A stretch of DNA of 9,744 nucleotides from Reyranella sp. (GCA_016780605.1 JADHLS010000133.1:1-9744); one strand, 5' to 3'. Shown: positions 1-8,233, counted from the first letter of the stretch. Notes: generated by a model not told the origin, from the letters alone. Made by a program: numbers and translations.

Positions 1-249
1 CTCCTTCAGCATGGTGGCGACCGACATGCCACAGCAGCTGTCCATCAGCGCCGTCAACGGTCCGCCCGCGATCACGCCAGTCTCGGGATTGCCCACCAGC
101 TCCTCGCGCCAATCGAGCTGCATGGAGCCGAAGCCGCGACGCACCGCGATGATCTTCAATCCCAGCGCCTTGCTGTGCGGGATGGCATCGGAGAACCACT
201 GCTGGAAGAAGGCGATGCGCTGCTGCGGATCGCTGAACGGGCTACTCAT
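1..249 (-). CDS. PaaI-like hotdog-fold thioesterase, N-terminal part (cut by window edge)
   Basis: Only the first 83 codons are in the window; the gene continues past base 1. The reading begins MSSPFSDPQQRIAFF and contains the hotdog-family stretch GVIAGGPLTALMD at residues 58-70. This corresponds to the 'HGG...LxD' helix start of PaaI-type acyl-CoA thioesterases; the acidic residue (D70) is kept, while the usual His before GG is Ala (A61). Members of the family hydrolyse acyl-CoA thioesters in the cytoplasm, releasing CoA from stalled or unwanted intermediates. The start is supported by AGGAG (255-259, minus strand) five bases upstream of the ATG, and this site overlaps the stop codon of the acyl-CoA dehydrogenase gene, so the two are surely co-transcribed and probably translationally coupled. 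The C-terminal half is not visible, so the exact subfamily and substrate are open. Confidence 0.82.
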   Translation of the reverse strand, partial: MSSPFSDPQQRIAFFQQWFSDAIPHSKALGLKIIAVRRGFGSMQLDWREELVGNPETGVIAGGPLTALMDSCCGMSVATMLKE

Positions 250-257
250 GCTTACTC

Positions 258-1439
258 CTACAAACCCATCTGGCGCGCCGCGAGGTCCTTCATGATCTCG
301 ACCGAGCCGCCGCCGATCGACATCACCTTGGTCTCGCGATAGATGCGTTCGACCTTGGCGCCGCGCAAGTAACCCGCGCCACCGAAGACCTGCATCGCCT
401 CGTTGGCGCAGAACTCCATGGTCGAGGTCGCGAGGTTCTTGAGCATGCAGATCTCGGCCACCGGCTTCTCGCCCTGGCCGACCCGCCAGGCCAGAAGCTC
501 GAGCGTCGACTTAACGGCGTTGATGCGCATCGCCATGTCGACCAGGCGATGGCGCACGACCTGGTTGGCGATCAGCGGCTTGCCGAAGGTGTGACGCTCG
601 CGGGCATAGGCGATGGCCTCGTCGAGACAGACCCTGGCGTAACCGCAGGCGCCGGCCGACATGCCGAGCCGCTCCTGGTTGAAGTTCAGCATGATGCCGA
701 TGAAGCCCTTGTTCTCCTGGCGGATCAGGTTGTCGACCGGGACACGGACATTGTCGAAGAAGAGCTGCGCGGTATCGGATGCCCACCACCCCATCTTCTT
801 GAGCTTGGTGCGGCCGAAGCCCTCGCGATCGCGCTCGATCAGGAGTAGTGACACGCCGCCTGCGCCCGGGCCGCCGGTGCGCACCGCCACGGTGTAGTAG
901 TCGGCGCGCATGCCCGAGGTGACGAACATCTTGGAGCCGTTGACCACGTAATGGTCACCCTCGCGGCGCGCGGTCGTCTTGAGGTTGGCGACGTCCGAGC
1001 CGCCCGACGGCTCGGTGATGGCAAGCGCACTGATCTTCTCGCCGGCCAGCACCTCGGGCAGGACCTTGCGCTTCATCCATTCCGGCCCGAGCGCGGCGAT
1101 GGGCGGCGAGCCGATCGTGTGACTGTTGAGGCTGGCGTTCAGCCCGCCGCTGCCGTGGCGCGCCATTTCCTCGGCCTTGATGATGCCGAAGAAGGGGTCG
1201 GCGGGGACGCCGCCGTATTCCTCGGGGAAGCCGAGCTGCAGCAGACCGGCCGCGGAGGCTTTGGCGTAGAGCTCGCGCGGGAACTCCTCGGCTTCGTCCC
1301 ACTGGTCGACATGGGGCATGATCTCGCGCTCGACGAAGCGGCGCACGGCGTGCCGAAAGATCTCATGCTCCTCTGTGTAGAATGGGCTGTGCGGTGCAGC
1401 GTCCGGCACAACGGGCTTGGGCGAATCGGCAACGGCCAT
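258..1439 (-). CDS. Acyl-CoA dehydrogenase (FAD flavoprotein, LCAD/IVD-type catalytic base)
   Basis: A 393-residue cytoplasmic flavoenzyme predicted to introduce the alpha,beta double bond into an acyl-CoA and pass electrons to electron-transfer flavoprotein. Order along the protein: N-terminal helical domain (about 20-135); middle beta domain with the family signature AITEPSGGSDVA (140-151); C-terminal helical domain with ERHTFGKPL (281-289), QVFGGAGYLRG (350-360) and the closing SIGGGSVEIMKDLAARQ. The MCAD catalytic-Glu position is Gly (G377). A Glu is instead present in NQERLG (E256), which aligns with the base of isovaleryl- and long-chain acyl-CoA dehydrogenases. The length is normal for the family. 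I chose the ATG at 1439 because AGGAG lies seven bases upstream (1447-1451). An in-frame start at 1481 would add 14 residues without family similarity and without a clear ribosome binding site. The gene is divergent from the transporter operon and directly upstream of the thioesterase. Substrate unknown. Confidence 0.93.
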   Translation of the reverse strand: MAVADSPKPVVPDAAPHSPFYTEEHEIFRHAVRRFVEREIMPHVDQWDEAEEFPRELYAKASAAGLLQLGFPEEYGGVPADPFFGIIKAEEMARHGSGGLNASLNSHTIGSPPIAALGPEWMKRKVLPEVLAGEKISALAITEPSGGSDVANLKTTARREGDHYVVNGSKMFVTSGMRADYYTVAVRTGGPGAGGVSLLLIERDREGFGRTKLKKMGWWASDTAQLFFDNVRVPVDNLIRQENKGFIGIMLNFNQERLGMSAGACGYARVCLDEAIAYARERHTFGKPLIANQVVRHRLVDMAMRINAVKSTLELLAWRVGQGEKPVAEICMLKNLATSTMEFCANEAMQVFGGAGYLRGAKVERIYRETKVMSIGGGSVEIMKDLAARQMGL

Positions 1440-1492
1440 CGGCGATCTCCTGGGTCCCGTTGTTACACTTTGGGTGATCACCGCCTAGCGCG

Positions 1493-1520
1493 TTGACAGC
1501 GCTGAACAGCTGTTCATATT
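1493..1520 (+). promoter_or_regulatory. Sigma-70-type promoter for the liv operon
   Basis: A perfect TTGACA (1493-1498) is followed, after a 16-bp spacer, by CATATT (1515-1520), a 4/6 match to TATAAT. It lies about 50 bp ahead of the proposed livH start and is the only convincing promoter between the divergent genes. The spacer is largely occupied by a perfect palindrome, so a bound protein would block RNA polymerase directly. Expected transcription start is near 1527, giving a leader of about 40 bases that contains the AGGGGA ribosome binding site. Confidence 0.6.
1503..1516. promoter_or_regulatory. Perfect 14-bp palindrome, candidate operator
   Basis: TGAACAGCTGTTCA reads identically on both strands. 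It fills most of the gap between the -35 and -10 of the plus-strand promoter and touches the -10 of the weaker minus-strand promoter. That is the expected place for a dimeric repressor (for example TetR, GntR or MarR family) controlling both the transporter operon and the acyl-CoA dehydrogenase pair. The core GAAC-N4-GTTC also matches the Gram-positive LexA (DinR) box, but alphaproteobacterial LexA is known to use GTTC-N7-GTTC, so an SOS role is not favoured. No regulator gene is present in the window. Confidence 0.5.
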
Positions 1521-1540
1521 GGCGGCAAGTGAAGCGGCAA
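1513..1540 (-). promoter_or_regulatory. Possible promoter for the acyl-CoA dehydrogenase/thioesterase pair
   Basis: On the minus strand TTGCCG (1540-1535) is followed after 16 bp by TATGAA (1518-1513), a 4/6 match to the -10 consensus. This places transcription toward the dehydrogenase gene with a leader of about 65 bases. The match is modest and a GC-rich region can give such pairs by chance. Its main support is that a promoter is needed in this short divergent gap and that its -10 overlaps the palindrome at 1503-1516. Confidence 0.3.
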
Positions 1541-1556
1541 CAGACCGCTTGAGTGC

Positions 1557-1571
1557 AGGGGACGGAAACTG
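1557..1571 (+). promoter_or_regulatory. Ribosome binding site deciding a CTG start for livH
   Basis: AGGGGA (1557-1562) is followed by a six-base spacer and CTG at 1569-1571. In this frame there is an upstream TGA at 1530-1532, and no ATG, GTG or TTG until the ATG at 1698, which lies beyond the strongly conserved N-terminal part of the permease. The well-placed binding site marks CTG 1569 as the likely initiator. Confidence 0.55.
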
Positions 1572-2441
1572 GTTACTTTTCTGCAGCTTACCCTCAATGG
1601 GCTGGCCGTCGGTTGCATTTATGGCCTGGTCGCTCTGGGGTTCGTCCTGATCTACAAGGCGACCGAGCTGGTCAATTTCGCCCAGGGCGACCTCCTCATG
1701 CTGGGCGCCTTCGTCGCCTACATGGCGGTGGTCTGGTGGGGGCTGGACTACTGGCTCGCCTTCCTGATCTCGGTGGTGACGATCGGCGCCTTCGGCGCCG
1801 TGCTCGACGCCACGGTGCTGCGCAACGTCATCGGCCAGCCGCAGTTCGCCGTCGTCATGCTGACCATCGGCCTCGGCGCCATGTTCCGCACCTTCGCCAG
1901 CGTCACCTGGGGCTCGGAGATCTACACCCTGCCGACGCCGTTCGGCGGCGTCTGGAACGTGGGCGGCGTGACGCTCAGCCACCAGTACATCTCGATCGTG
2001 GTCGGCACGCTGATCCTGTGCGGCGCGCTCTATCTCTTCTTCAACCACACGCGCGTCGGCGTCGCCATGCAGGCGACGTCGCAGAACCAGCTCGCCGCCT
2101 ACTACATGGGCATCCCGGTGAAGCTGATCTTCTCGCTGATCTGGGCGATCTCGGCTGGCGTTGCCGCTGCCGCCGGCATCCTGCTGGCGCCGGTGACGCT
2201 GATCGACATCAACATGGGCCTGGCGGTGGCACTCAAGGCCTTCGCGGCCGCCGTGCTGGGCGGCTTCGGCTCGATCCCGGGCGCCCTGGCCGGCGGCATC
2301 ATCATCGGCCTGATCGAGCTCTATGCCGGCGCCACCCTGCCCGAAGGTTTCAAGGACACCGCGCCCTACATCGTGCTGCTGATCATGCTGGCGGTCAGGC
2401 CGCAGGGCCTGTTCGGCACCTTGGCGCGCAAGAAAGTCTAG
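1569..2441 (+). CDS. livH: Branched-chain amino acid-type ABC transporter permease, LivH family
   Basis: One of two inner-membrane permeases of a HAAT/LIV importer; with LivM it forms the channel that receives ligand from the periplasmic binding proteins. From CTG 1569 the protein has 290 residues, the normal LivH length. It begins VTFLQLTLNGLAVGCIYGL and includes the family hallmark GFVLIYKATELVNFAQGD before M44. Several hydrophobic segments follow, with the cytoplasmic EAA-like coupling loop around residues 169-185 (ATSQNQLAAYYMGIPV), and the end is LAVRPQGLFGTLARKKV, typical of the family. Starting at the first in-frame ATG (1698) would delete the first membrane segment, so the CTG start is preferred; a sequencing error is the alternative. 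It is the first gene of the operon and is followed seven bases later by livM. Confidence 0.92.
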   Translation: MVTFLQLTLNGLAVGCIYGLVALGFVLIYKATELVNFAQGDLLMLGAFVAYMAVVWWGLDYWLAFLISVVTIGAFGAVLDATVLRNVIGQPQFAVVMLTIGLGAMFRTFASVTWGSEIYTLPTPFGGVWNVGGVTLSHQYISIVVGTLILCGALYLFFNHTRVGVAMQATSQNQLAAYYMGIPVKLIFSLIWAISAGVAAAAGILLAPVTLIDINMGLAVALKAFAAAVLGGFGSIPGALAGGIIIGLIELYAGATLPEGFKDTAPYIVLLIMLAVRPQGLFGTLARKKV

Positions 2442-2448
2442 CCGCGCC

Positions 2449-3587
2449 ATGCGTTTCCAGTTCAAGACCTCCTACAACCAGGACATCCGACTGTTCAAGG
2501 ATCGGGTCGACGCCGGCTGGTACAGCCTGCTCGCGCTCGCCGTCGTCGCGCTGCCGATGCTGATGTCCGACTACTATGTCGGCGAAGCGACCTGGGTGTT
2601 CATCTATGGCATCTGCGGCGTCTCGCTGATGGTGCTGGTGGGCTACACCGGCCTGGTGTCGCTGGGTCACGCCGCCTTCCTCGGCATCGGCGCCTATGCC
2701 CATGCCTATTTCCTCAAGCAGGGCATCCCGTGGATTCCCTCCGTCGTGCTCGCGGTGGCGATCACCACGGCGAGCGGTCTCGTCGTCGGCCTGCCAGCGC
2801 TGCGCATGACCGGTATCTATCTCGCCATCGCCACGCTTGCCTTCTCGGTGATCATCCAGGAGGTGTTCAGCCGCTGGGAGTCGGTGACACATGGTTTCGC
2901 CGGCATGCCGGTGGAAAAGCCCACCATCCTCGGCATCGCCTTCCACGACGAGGGGCCGTTCTACTATCTCTGCCTGTTCTTCCTGGCCGTGGTGCTGTGG
3001 CTGACGCGCAACCTCCTGCGCTCGCCCACCGGCCGTGCCTGGATCGCCATCCGCGACAGCGAGATCGCCGCCCAGTCGATGGGCGTCAACCTCGCGATCT
3101 ACAAGTCGATCGCTTTCGCCTACTCGGCCGCCCTGATGGGCCTCGCCGGCGCGCTGTTCGCGCACAAGATCGCCTATCTCGCGCCCGACATCTTCACCAT
3201 CCTGCTGTCGATCCAGTTCCTGCTGCTGGTGATCGTGGGCGGCCTGGGCTCGCTGCACGGCGCGGTGTTCGGCGCGATCTTCGTGGCGCTGTTGCCGCCG
3301 CTCATCGCCATCCTGCGCGATTCGATTCCCGCCAGCATGAACGATGCCGCCGCGGCCATGAACATCAAGGTGCTGGCGCTGATTGGTGACGGCGTCGGCA
3401 ACTTCCTGAAGAAGCCCGGCGTCGAAGCCGGCATCTTCGGCCTGATCCTGGTGCTGGTGATCCTGCTCGAGCCGCTCGGCATGTACGGCCGATGGGTCAA
3501 GATCCGCGTCTTCTTCTCGACCTTCCCGATGTATCGCGGCGCCACCTTCAAGCGGCAGAAGACCTACATGCGCTCGGAGCGGCTGCG

Positions 3588-3591
<4 letters not shown>
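2449..3591 (+). CDS. livM: Branched-chain amino acid-type ABC transporter permease, LivM family
   Basis: The second inner-membrane permease of the importer, 380 residues. After a polar N-terminus (1-23), hydrophobic segments begin at about residue 25. Family landmarks are LMVLVGYTGLVSLGHAAFLGIGAYA (60-84), LRMTGIYLAIATLAF (118-132), the EAA-type loop RDSEIAAQSMGVNLAIYKS (202-220) and VGGLGSLHGAVFGA (263-276), which normally closes the LivM core. Two parts go beyond a minimal LivM: a polar insert at about 292-327 (DSIPASMNDAAAAMN onward) before the last membrane segment, and a basic C-terminal tail from about 346 (YGRWVKIRVFF...). Such tails are seen in LivM proteins tied to acyl-CoA ligase operons, from general recollection rather than a search. 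The stop overlaps the livG start (ATGA at 3588-3591), implying coupled translation. Confidence 0.95.
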
Positions 3592-4346
<755 letters not shown>

Positions 4347-4347
4347 T

Positions 4348-5130
4348 ATGGCGATGTCGGAGCAACCCATCCTCAAGGTCAGCAATGTCGAGACCTACTA
4401 CGGTCCGATCATGGCGATCCGCGGCGTCTCCTTCGAGGTGGCCAAGGGCGGCATCGTCACCATCCTGGGCGCCAACGGCGCCGGCAAGACCACGGTGCTG
4501 AAGACAGTGAGCGGCGTGATGGACCCGCAGAAGGGCAGCGTGCTGTTCGAGGGCCGCGAGATCCGCGGCATGGATCCAGACAAGGTGATGCGGCTCGGTA
4601 TGAGCCACGTGCCCGAGGGCCGCGAGGTCTTCCCGTTCCTCAGCGTCCGCGAGAACCTGCGCATGGGCGCCTACACGCGCAGGGATGCGGACGGCGTGGC
4701 TCAGGACCTCGAGACGGTGTTCGGCTACTTCCCGGTGCTGCGCGAGCGCGCCGACCAGCGCGCGGGCTCCCTGTCGGGAGGCGAGCAGCAGATGTTGGCG
4801 ATCAGCCGCGCCTTGATGGCGCGCCCGCACCTGATGCTGCTCGACGAGCCGTCGCTTGGGCTCTCGCCGAAGCTGGTGAAGGACATCTTCGAGATCATCG
4901 TCCGCATCAACCGCGAGCGCGGCGTCACCATCCTGCTGGTCGAGCAGAACGCCAACATGGCCCTGCAGACCGCGGATTTCGGCTACGTGCTGGAGGTCGG
5001 CCGCATCGTCATGGCCGACACGTGCGAGCGGCTGATGCAGAAGGAAGACATCAAGGAATTCTATCTCGGCATCAAGGAACAGGGCGCCCGCGGCAAGCGG
5101 CGCTGGAAGAAGCGCAAGACTTGGCGATGA
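4348..5130 (+). CDS. livF: Branched-chain amino acid-type ABC transporter ATPase, LivF family
   Basis: The second cytoplasmic ATPase of the importer, 260 residues from the ATG at 4348, one base after the livG stop. Walker A is GANGAGKTT (41-49), the signature is LSGGEQQ (142-148) and Walker B is LMLLDEP (162-168). The H-loop position carries Gln in LLVEQNANMAL (Q200), as is usual in LivF. The region MSHVPEGREVFPFLSVRENL (85-104) is also typical. The protein ends in a strongly basic tail of about 18 residues (GARGKRRWKKRKTWR), making it longer than a usual LivF of about 235. A GTG at 4327 in frame is possible but would overlap livG by 20 bases. The gene end touches the acyl-CoA synthetase reading frame (ATGA at 5127-5130). 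Confidence 0.95.
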   Translation: MAMSEQPILKVSNVETYYGPIMAIRGVSFEVAKGGIVTILGANGAGKTTVLKTVSGVMDPQKGSVLFEGREIRGMDPDKVMRLGMSHVPEGREVFPFLSVRENLRMGAYTRRDADGVAQDLETVFGYFPVLRERADQRAGSLSGGEQQMLAISRALMARPHLMLLDEPSLGLSPKLVKDIFEIIVRINRERGVTILLVEQNANMALQTADFGYVLEVGRIVMADTCERLMQKEDIKEFYLGIKEQGARGKRRWKKRKTWR

Positions 5131-5156
5131 GAAGCTGGGAGATGACGGAGAGCGCA

Positions 5157-6992
5157 ATGGCTGGTGGCAACGAGCGGATCGAGGTCGAAGGCTGCGACAC
5201 GATCCCCAAGCTGTTCTGGCATCAGGTGAAGGCGCGTGGCGAGCGCACCGCCTTCCGCGAGAAGGACCTCGGCATCTGGCGTGCCACCTCCTGGCGCGAG
5301 TACGGCGAACGCGCGCGCGCTGCCGGCATGGGCCTGGTGAGTTTTGGCCTGAGTCACGGCCAGGTCGTATCGGTGCTGGCCGAGACCGTGCCGGAATGGC
5401 TCTACGTCGACATGGGGACCATGGGCGCGGGCGGCGTCACCAACGGCATCTACCCGACCGATTCGGCCAAGCAGGTCGAATACATCCTGAACGACAGCCG
5501 AACCCGCTTCCTGTTCGTCGAGAACGAAGAGCAGCTCGACAAATATCTCGAGGTCCGCGAGCGCTGCCCCGACATCGTCAAGGTCTTCGTCTTCGACATG
5601 GAGGGCCTGGCAGACTTCAAGGACCCCATGGTCATGCCGTTCGAGGAGCTGCTGGCGCTCGGCCGCCAGTACGACAAGGCCCATCCCGAGCTGTGGGAAA
5701 AACTCGTCGCCGGTTCGCGGGCCGAGGAGCTCGCACTGCTGGTCTACACCTCCGGCACGACCGGCCCGCCCAAGGGCGCTATGCTGTCGCATCGCAACGT
5801 CATCTTCCAGATCAGCAACGCCGACGCCTTCATCCCCGTCGTCGAAGGCGGCGAGCAGCTGGCCTTCCTGCCACTCTGCCACGTCGCCGAGCGCACCTTC
5901 ACCACCTTCCTGCCGCTGAGGTCGGGCGCCATCGCCAACTTCGCCGAAAGCGTCGAGACGGTGCCGGAGAACATCCGCGAGGTCGCACCGACGACCTTCT
6001 TCGCCGTGCCGCGCATCTGGGAGCGCTTCTATTCCGGCATCGCCATCCGCATGAAGGAGGCGACCTGGCTCGGCCGCGTCGCCTACCGCTGGGCGATCGG
6101 CGTTGGCCTGCAGGTCGCCGAGTCCGAGCTGGAAGGCCGCCAGCCCTCGCCGATCCTGAAACTGCGGCGCGCCGTGGCCGAGTGGCTGGTGCTGGACAAC
6201 ATCAAGCGCGCCATCGGCATGCATCGGGTGCGCTTCGCCGGCACCGGCGCGGCGCCGATCGCGCCCGACCTGATCAAGTGGTACCGCGCGCTCGGCGTCG
6301 ACATGCGCGAAGTCTATGGCCAGACCGAGAATTGCGGGTTGGCCACCGGCATGCCCAACCGCATCAAGCTCGGCACCGTCGGCGTCACCGCGCCGCGGAC
6401 GGAAACGAAGATATCCGCCGAGGGCGAGATCCTGCTCAAGGGTCCGCACATCTTCATGGGCTACCTCAACCAGCCGGAGAAGACCGCCGAAACGCTGCGC
6501 GACGGCTGGCTGCATACCGGCGACGTCGGCTACGTCGACAACGAGGGCTACCTCAAGATCACCGACCGCATGAAGGACATCATCATCACGGCGGGCGGCA
6601 AGAACATCACGCCGTCGGAGATCGAGAACCAGCTCAAGTTCTCGCCCTACATCTCCGACGCCGTGGTGATCGGCGACAAGCGCAAGTTCCTGTCGTGCCT
6701 GATCATGATCGACTACGACAACGTGGCCAAGCACGCCCAGGACAACAACGTGCCGTTCACCGACTTCGCCTCGCTGTGCCGCGCGCGCGAGGTCAACGAC
6801 CTGATCTGGTCGGAGATCGAGCGCGTGAACGCCAACTTCGCGCGCGTCGAGACCATCAAGAAGTTCCGTCTGATCGAGCAGCAGCTCACCGCCGAGGACG
6901 ACGAGGTCACGCCGACCATGAAGCTCAAGCGCAAGTTCGTGAACGAGAAGTACAAGGGCATGATCGACGGCATGTATGCCGAAGCGGTGTAG
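5157..6992 (+). CDS. AMP-forming long-chain-type acyl-CoA synthetase/ligase
   Basis: A 611-residue ANL-superfamily adenylating enzyme that activates a carboxylic acid to acyl-AMP and then acyl-CoA. Motifs in order: phosphate-binding loop YTSGTTGPPKG (197-207), LPLCHVAERTF (238-248), AVPRIWERFYSG (283-294), adenine-site YGQTE (387-391), DGWLHTGDVG (449-458), and the hinge and A8 region DRMKDIIITAGGKNITPSEIE (470-490). The C-terminal lysine-rich PTMKLKRK (586-593) probably carries the catalytic Lys. The overall pattern is nearest the long-chain fatty-acid ligases, but the bound acid cannot be read. The start is uncertain: ATGs at 5127 (overlapping the livF stop), 5142 and 5157 are all in frame, and only 5157 has a well-spaced GGAG (5147-5150, six bases). 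Its place in a LIV-type operon suggests it activates the imported compound. Confidence 0.93.
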   Translation: MAGGNERIEVEGCDTIPKLFWHQVKARGERTAFREKDLGIWRATSWREYGERARAAGMGLVSFGLSHGQVVSVLAETVPEWLYVDMGTMGAGGVTNGIYPTDSAKQVEYILNDSRTRFLFVENEEQLDKYLEVRERCPDIVKVFVFDMEGLADFKDPMVMPFEELLALGRQYDKAHPELWEKLVAGSRAEELALLVYTSGTTGPPKGAMLSHRNVIFQISNADAFIPVVEGGEQLAFLPLCHVAERTFTTFLPLRSGAIANFAESVETVPENIREVAPTTFFAVPRIWERFYSGIAIRMKEATWLGRVAYRWAIGVGLQVAESELEGRQPSPILKLRRAVAEWLVLDNIKRAIGMHRVRFAGTGAAPIAPDLIKWYRALGVDMREVYGQTENCGLATGMPNRIKLGTVGVTAPRTETKISAEGEILLKGPHIFMGYLNQPEKTAETLRDGWLHTGDVGYVDNEGYLKITDRMKDIIITAGGKNITPSEIENQLKFSPYISDAVVIGDKRKFLSCLIMIDYDNVAKHAQDNNVPFTDFASLCRAREVNDLIWSEIERVNANFARVETIKKFRLIEQQLTAEDDEVTPTMKLKRKFVNEKYKGMIDGMYAEAV

Positions 6993-7027
6993 CTCGCAGT
7001 TGCGTCATTATCAGGGAGACGAAAGTG

Positions 7028-8212
7028 ATGTGTAGTGCAATGCGTAAGTGGACAATCGTGAAGACGGCAGCCGCCGCGGCCGCTGCCGCGTCGCTCGCCA
7101 CGGCGGCCGCGGCGCAGACCCGCGGGGTGACCGCGACCGAGGTGACGTTCGGCATGCATACCGACCTGTCGGGTGTGGCCGCGACCTACGGCGTGTCGTC
7201 GTCGAACGGCGTCAAGATGCGCTTCGACGAGATCAACGAGCAGGGCGGCATCAATGGCCGCAAGCTGAAGCTGATCATCGAGGACCAGGCGTACCAGGTG
7301 CCCAAGGCGGTGCAGGCCTGCAACAAGCTGATCAACCGCGACAAGGTCTTCGCCTTCGTGGCGCCGCTCGGCACGCCGATGAACAATGCCTGCTTCAAGG
7401 ACCAGCTCTCGGTGGGCGTGCCCAACCTGTTCCCGCTCACCGCGGCGCGCTCGATGTTCGAGCCCTTCGACAGGCTGAAGTTCTATGGTGCGGCCTCGTA
7501 TGTCGACCAGATCCGGTCGGGCGTCGAGTACCTGGTCAAGCAGAAGGGCAAGAAGGCCGTCTGCGTGATGTACCAGGACACCGACTTCGGCAGGGAGATC
7601 CTGGAAGGAGTGGAGCTTCAGACCAAGAAGCTCGGCATCAAGATCGTCGAGACGGCGGCGCACAAGCCGACCGACACCGACTTCACCGCCTCCATCACCA
7701 AGCTGCGCAACGCCGGCTGCGACCTCGTCGCCATGGGCACCATCGTGCGCGACACCATCGTGCCCTACACCACGGCGCGCAAAGCCGGCTGGAACGATGT
7801 CGCCTTCCTCGGCTCGTCGGCCGCCTACGACCTCGTGGTCGGCGCGGCGCCGGGCATGGACGGCTACTTTGCAATGGGCCTCACGGAGATGCCCTATGTC
7901 GACAGCAGCGTCGCCTCGGTGAAGAAGTTCGTCGAGGACTACAAGAAGAAGTTCAACGTCGATCCCAACATCGGCGCGGTCTACGGCTATGTGGCCGCCG
8001 ACCTCACGGTCCAGGGCCTGAAAAATGCCGGCAAGGATCTGACGCTCGACAGCTTCATCAAGGGCATGGAAGCGATCAAGGGCTACAAGGACATCTTCAA
8101 CGGACCAGCGGTGAGCTTCGGCCCGAACATCCGCCAGGGCGCCAACTCCTCGTTCCTGGCCGAGGTCAAGAACGGCAAGTGGGTCCGCGTTACCGAGCCG
8201 CTCGGCTTCTAA
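7028..8212 (+). CDS. Periplasmic substrate-binding protein of the LIV-type importer (copy 1)
   Basis: A secreted type I periplasmic binding protein (Peripla_BP_6/LivJ-like), 394 residues. The N-terminus has a basic start, a long Ala-rich hydrophobic stretch and an AAA|QT cleavage site after residue 29; there is no lipobox, so it should be a soluble periplasmic receptor. The mature part opens TRGVTATEVTFGMHTDLSG, the usual first strand of the fold. The cysteines in QACNKL and NNACFK are placed to form the LivJ-like disulfide. AGGGAG (7013-7018) lies nine bases ahead of the ATG. The copy-2 start aligns with M5 (7040), but that ATG has no binding site. It follows the ligase by 35 bases with no promoter of its own, so it is probably the last gene of the main operon. 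The ligand could be an acid or aromatic compound rather than an amino acid. Confidence 0.94.
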   Translation: MCSAMRKWTIVKTAAAAAAAASLATAAAAQTRGVTATEVTFGMHTDLSGVAATYGVSSSNGVKMRFDEINEQGGINGRKLKLIIEDQAYQVPKAVQACNKLINRDKVFAFVAPLGTPMNNACFKDQLSVGVPNLFPLTAARSMFEPFDRLKFYGAASYVDQIRSGVEYLVKQKGKKAVCVMYQDTDFGREILEGVELQTKKLGIKIVETAAHKPTDTDFTASITKLRNAGCDLVAMGTIVRDTIVPYTTARKAGWNDVAFLGSSAAYDLVVGAAPGMDGYFAMGLTEMPYVDSSVASVKKFVEDYKKKFNVDPNIGAVYGYVAADLTVQGLKNAGKDLTLDSFIKGMEAIKGYKDIFNGPAVSFGPNIRQGANSSFLAEVKNGKWVRVTEPLGF

Positions 8213-8233
8213 CCGGCTGTCCTGAGGGAACGC

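Noticed and set aside
1473..1482. Ten-base palindrome GGTGATCACC in the divergent gap
   Set aside because: Short and close to what chance allows. It lies downstream of the possible minus-strand promoter and outside the plus-strand one, so evidence for a site is weak compared with the 14-bp palindrome.
1485..2465. Minus-strand open frame covering livH and the divergent promoter region
   Set aside because: Low-complexity Asp/His/Arg/Gln composition, overlaps livH completely and would run through the promoter gap; it is the shadow of livH codon bias.
1553..2563. GTG-started open frame as an alternative first gene of the operon
   Set aside because: It lies in a different frame from LivH, has no ribosome binding site and yields an Arg/Gly-rich peptide without homology.
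5061..6734. Long open frame on the minus strand opposite the acyl-CoA synthetase gene (over 550 codons)
   Set aside because: The translation is rich in Asp, His, Arg, Gly and Val with no family motif, typical of the antisense frame of a GC-rich gene. The plus strand carries an unmistakable synthetase.
5396..7027. Open frame leading directly into receptor copy 1, apparently giving a 938-residue fusion
   Set aside because: The upstream part is an Arg-rich out-of-frame reading of the synthetase. The receptor begins at 7028 with its own ribosome binding site and signal peptide.
8039..8103. Repeat tracts considered as insertion-sequence ends or attachment sites
   Set aside because: They fall inside homologous coding positions of the paralogous receptors and are explained by the gene duplication; no transposase or integrase is present.
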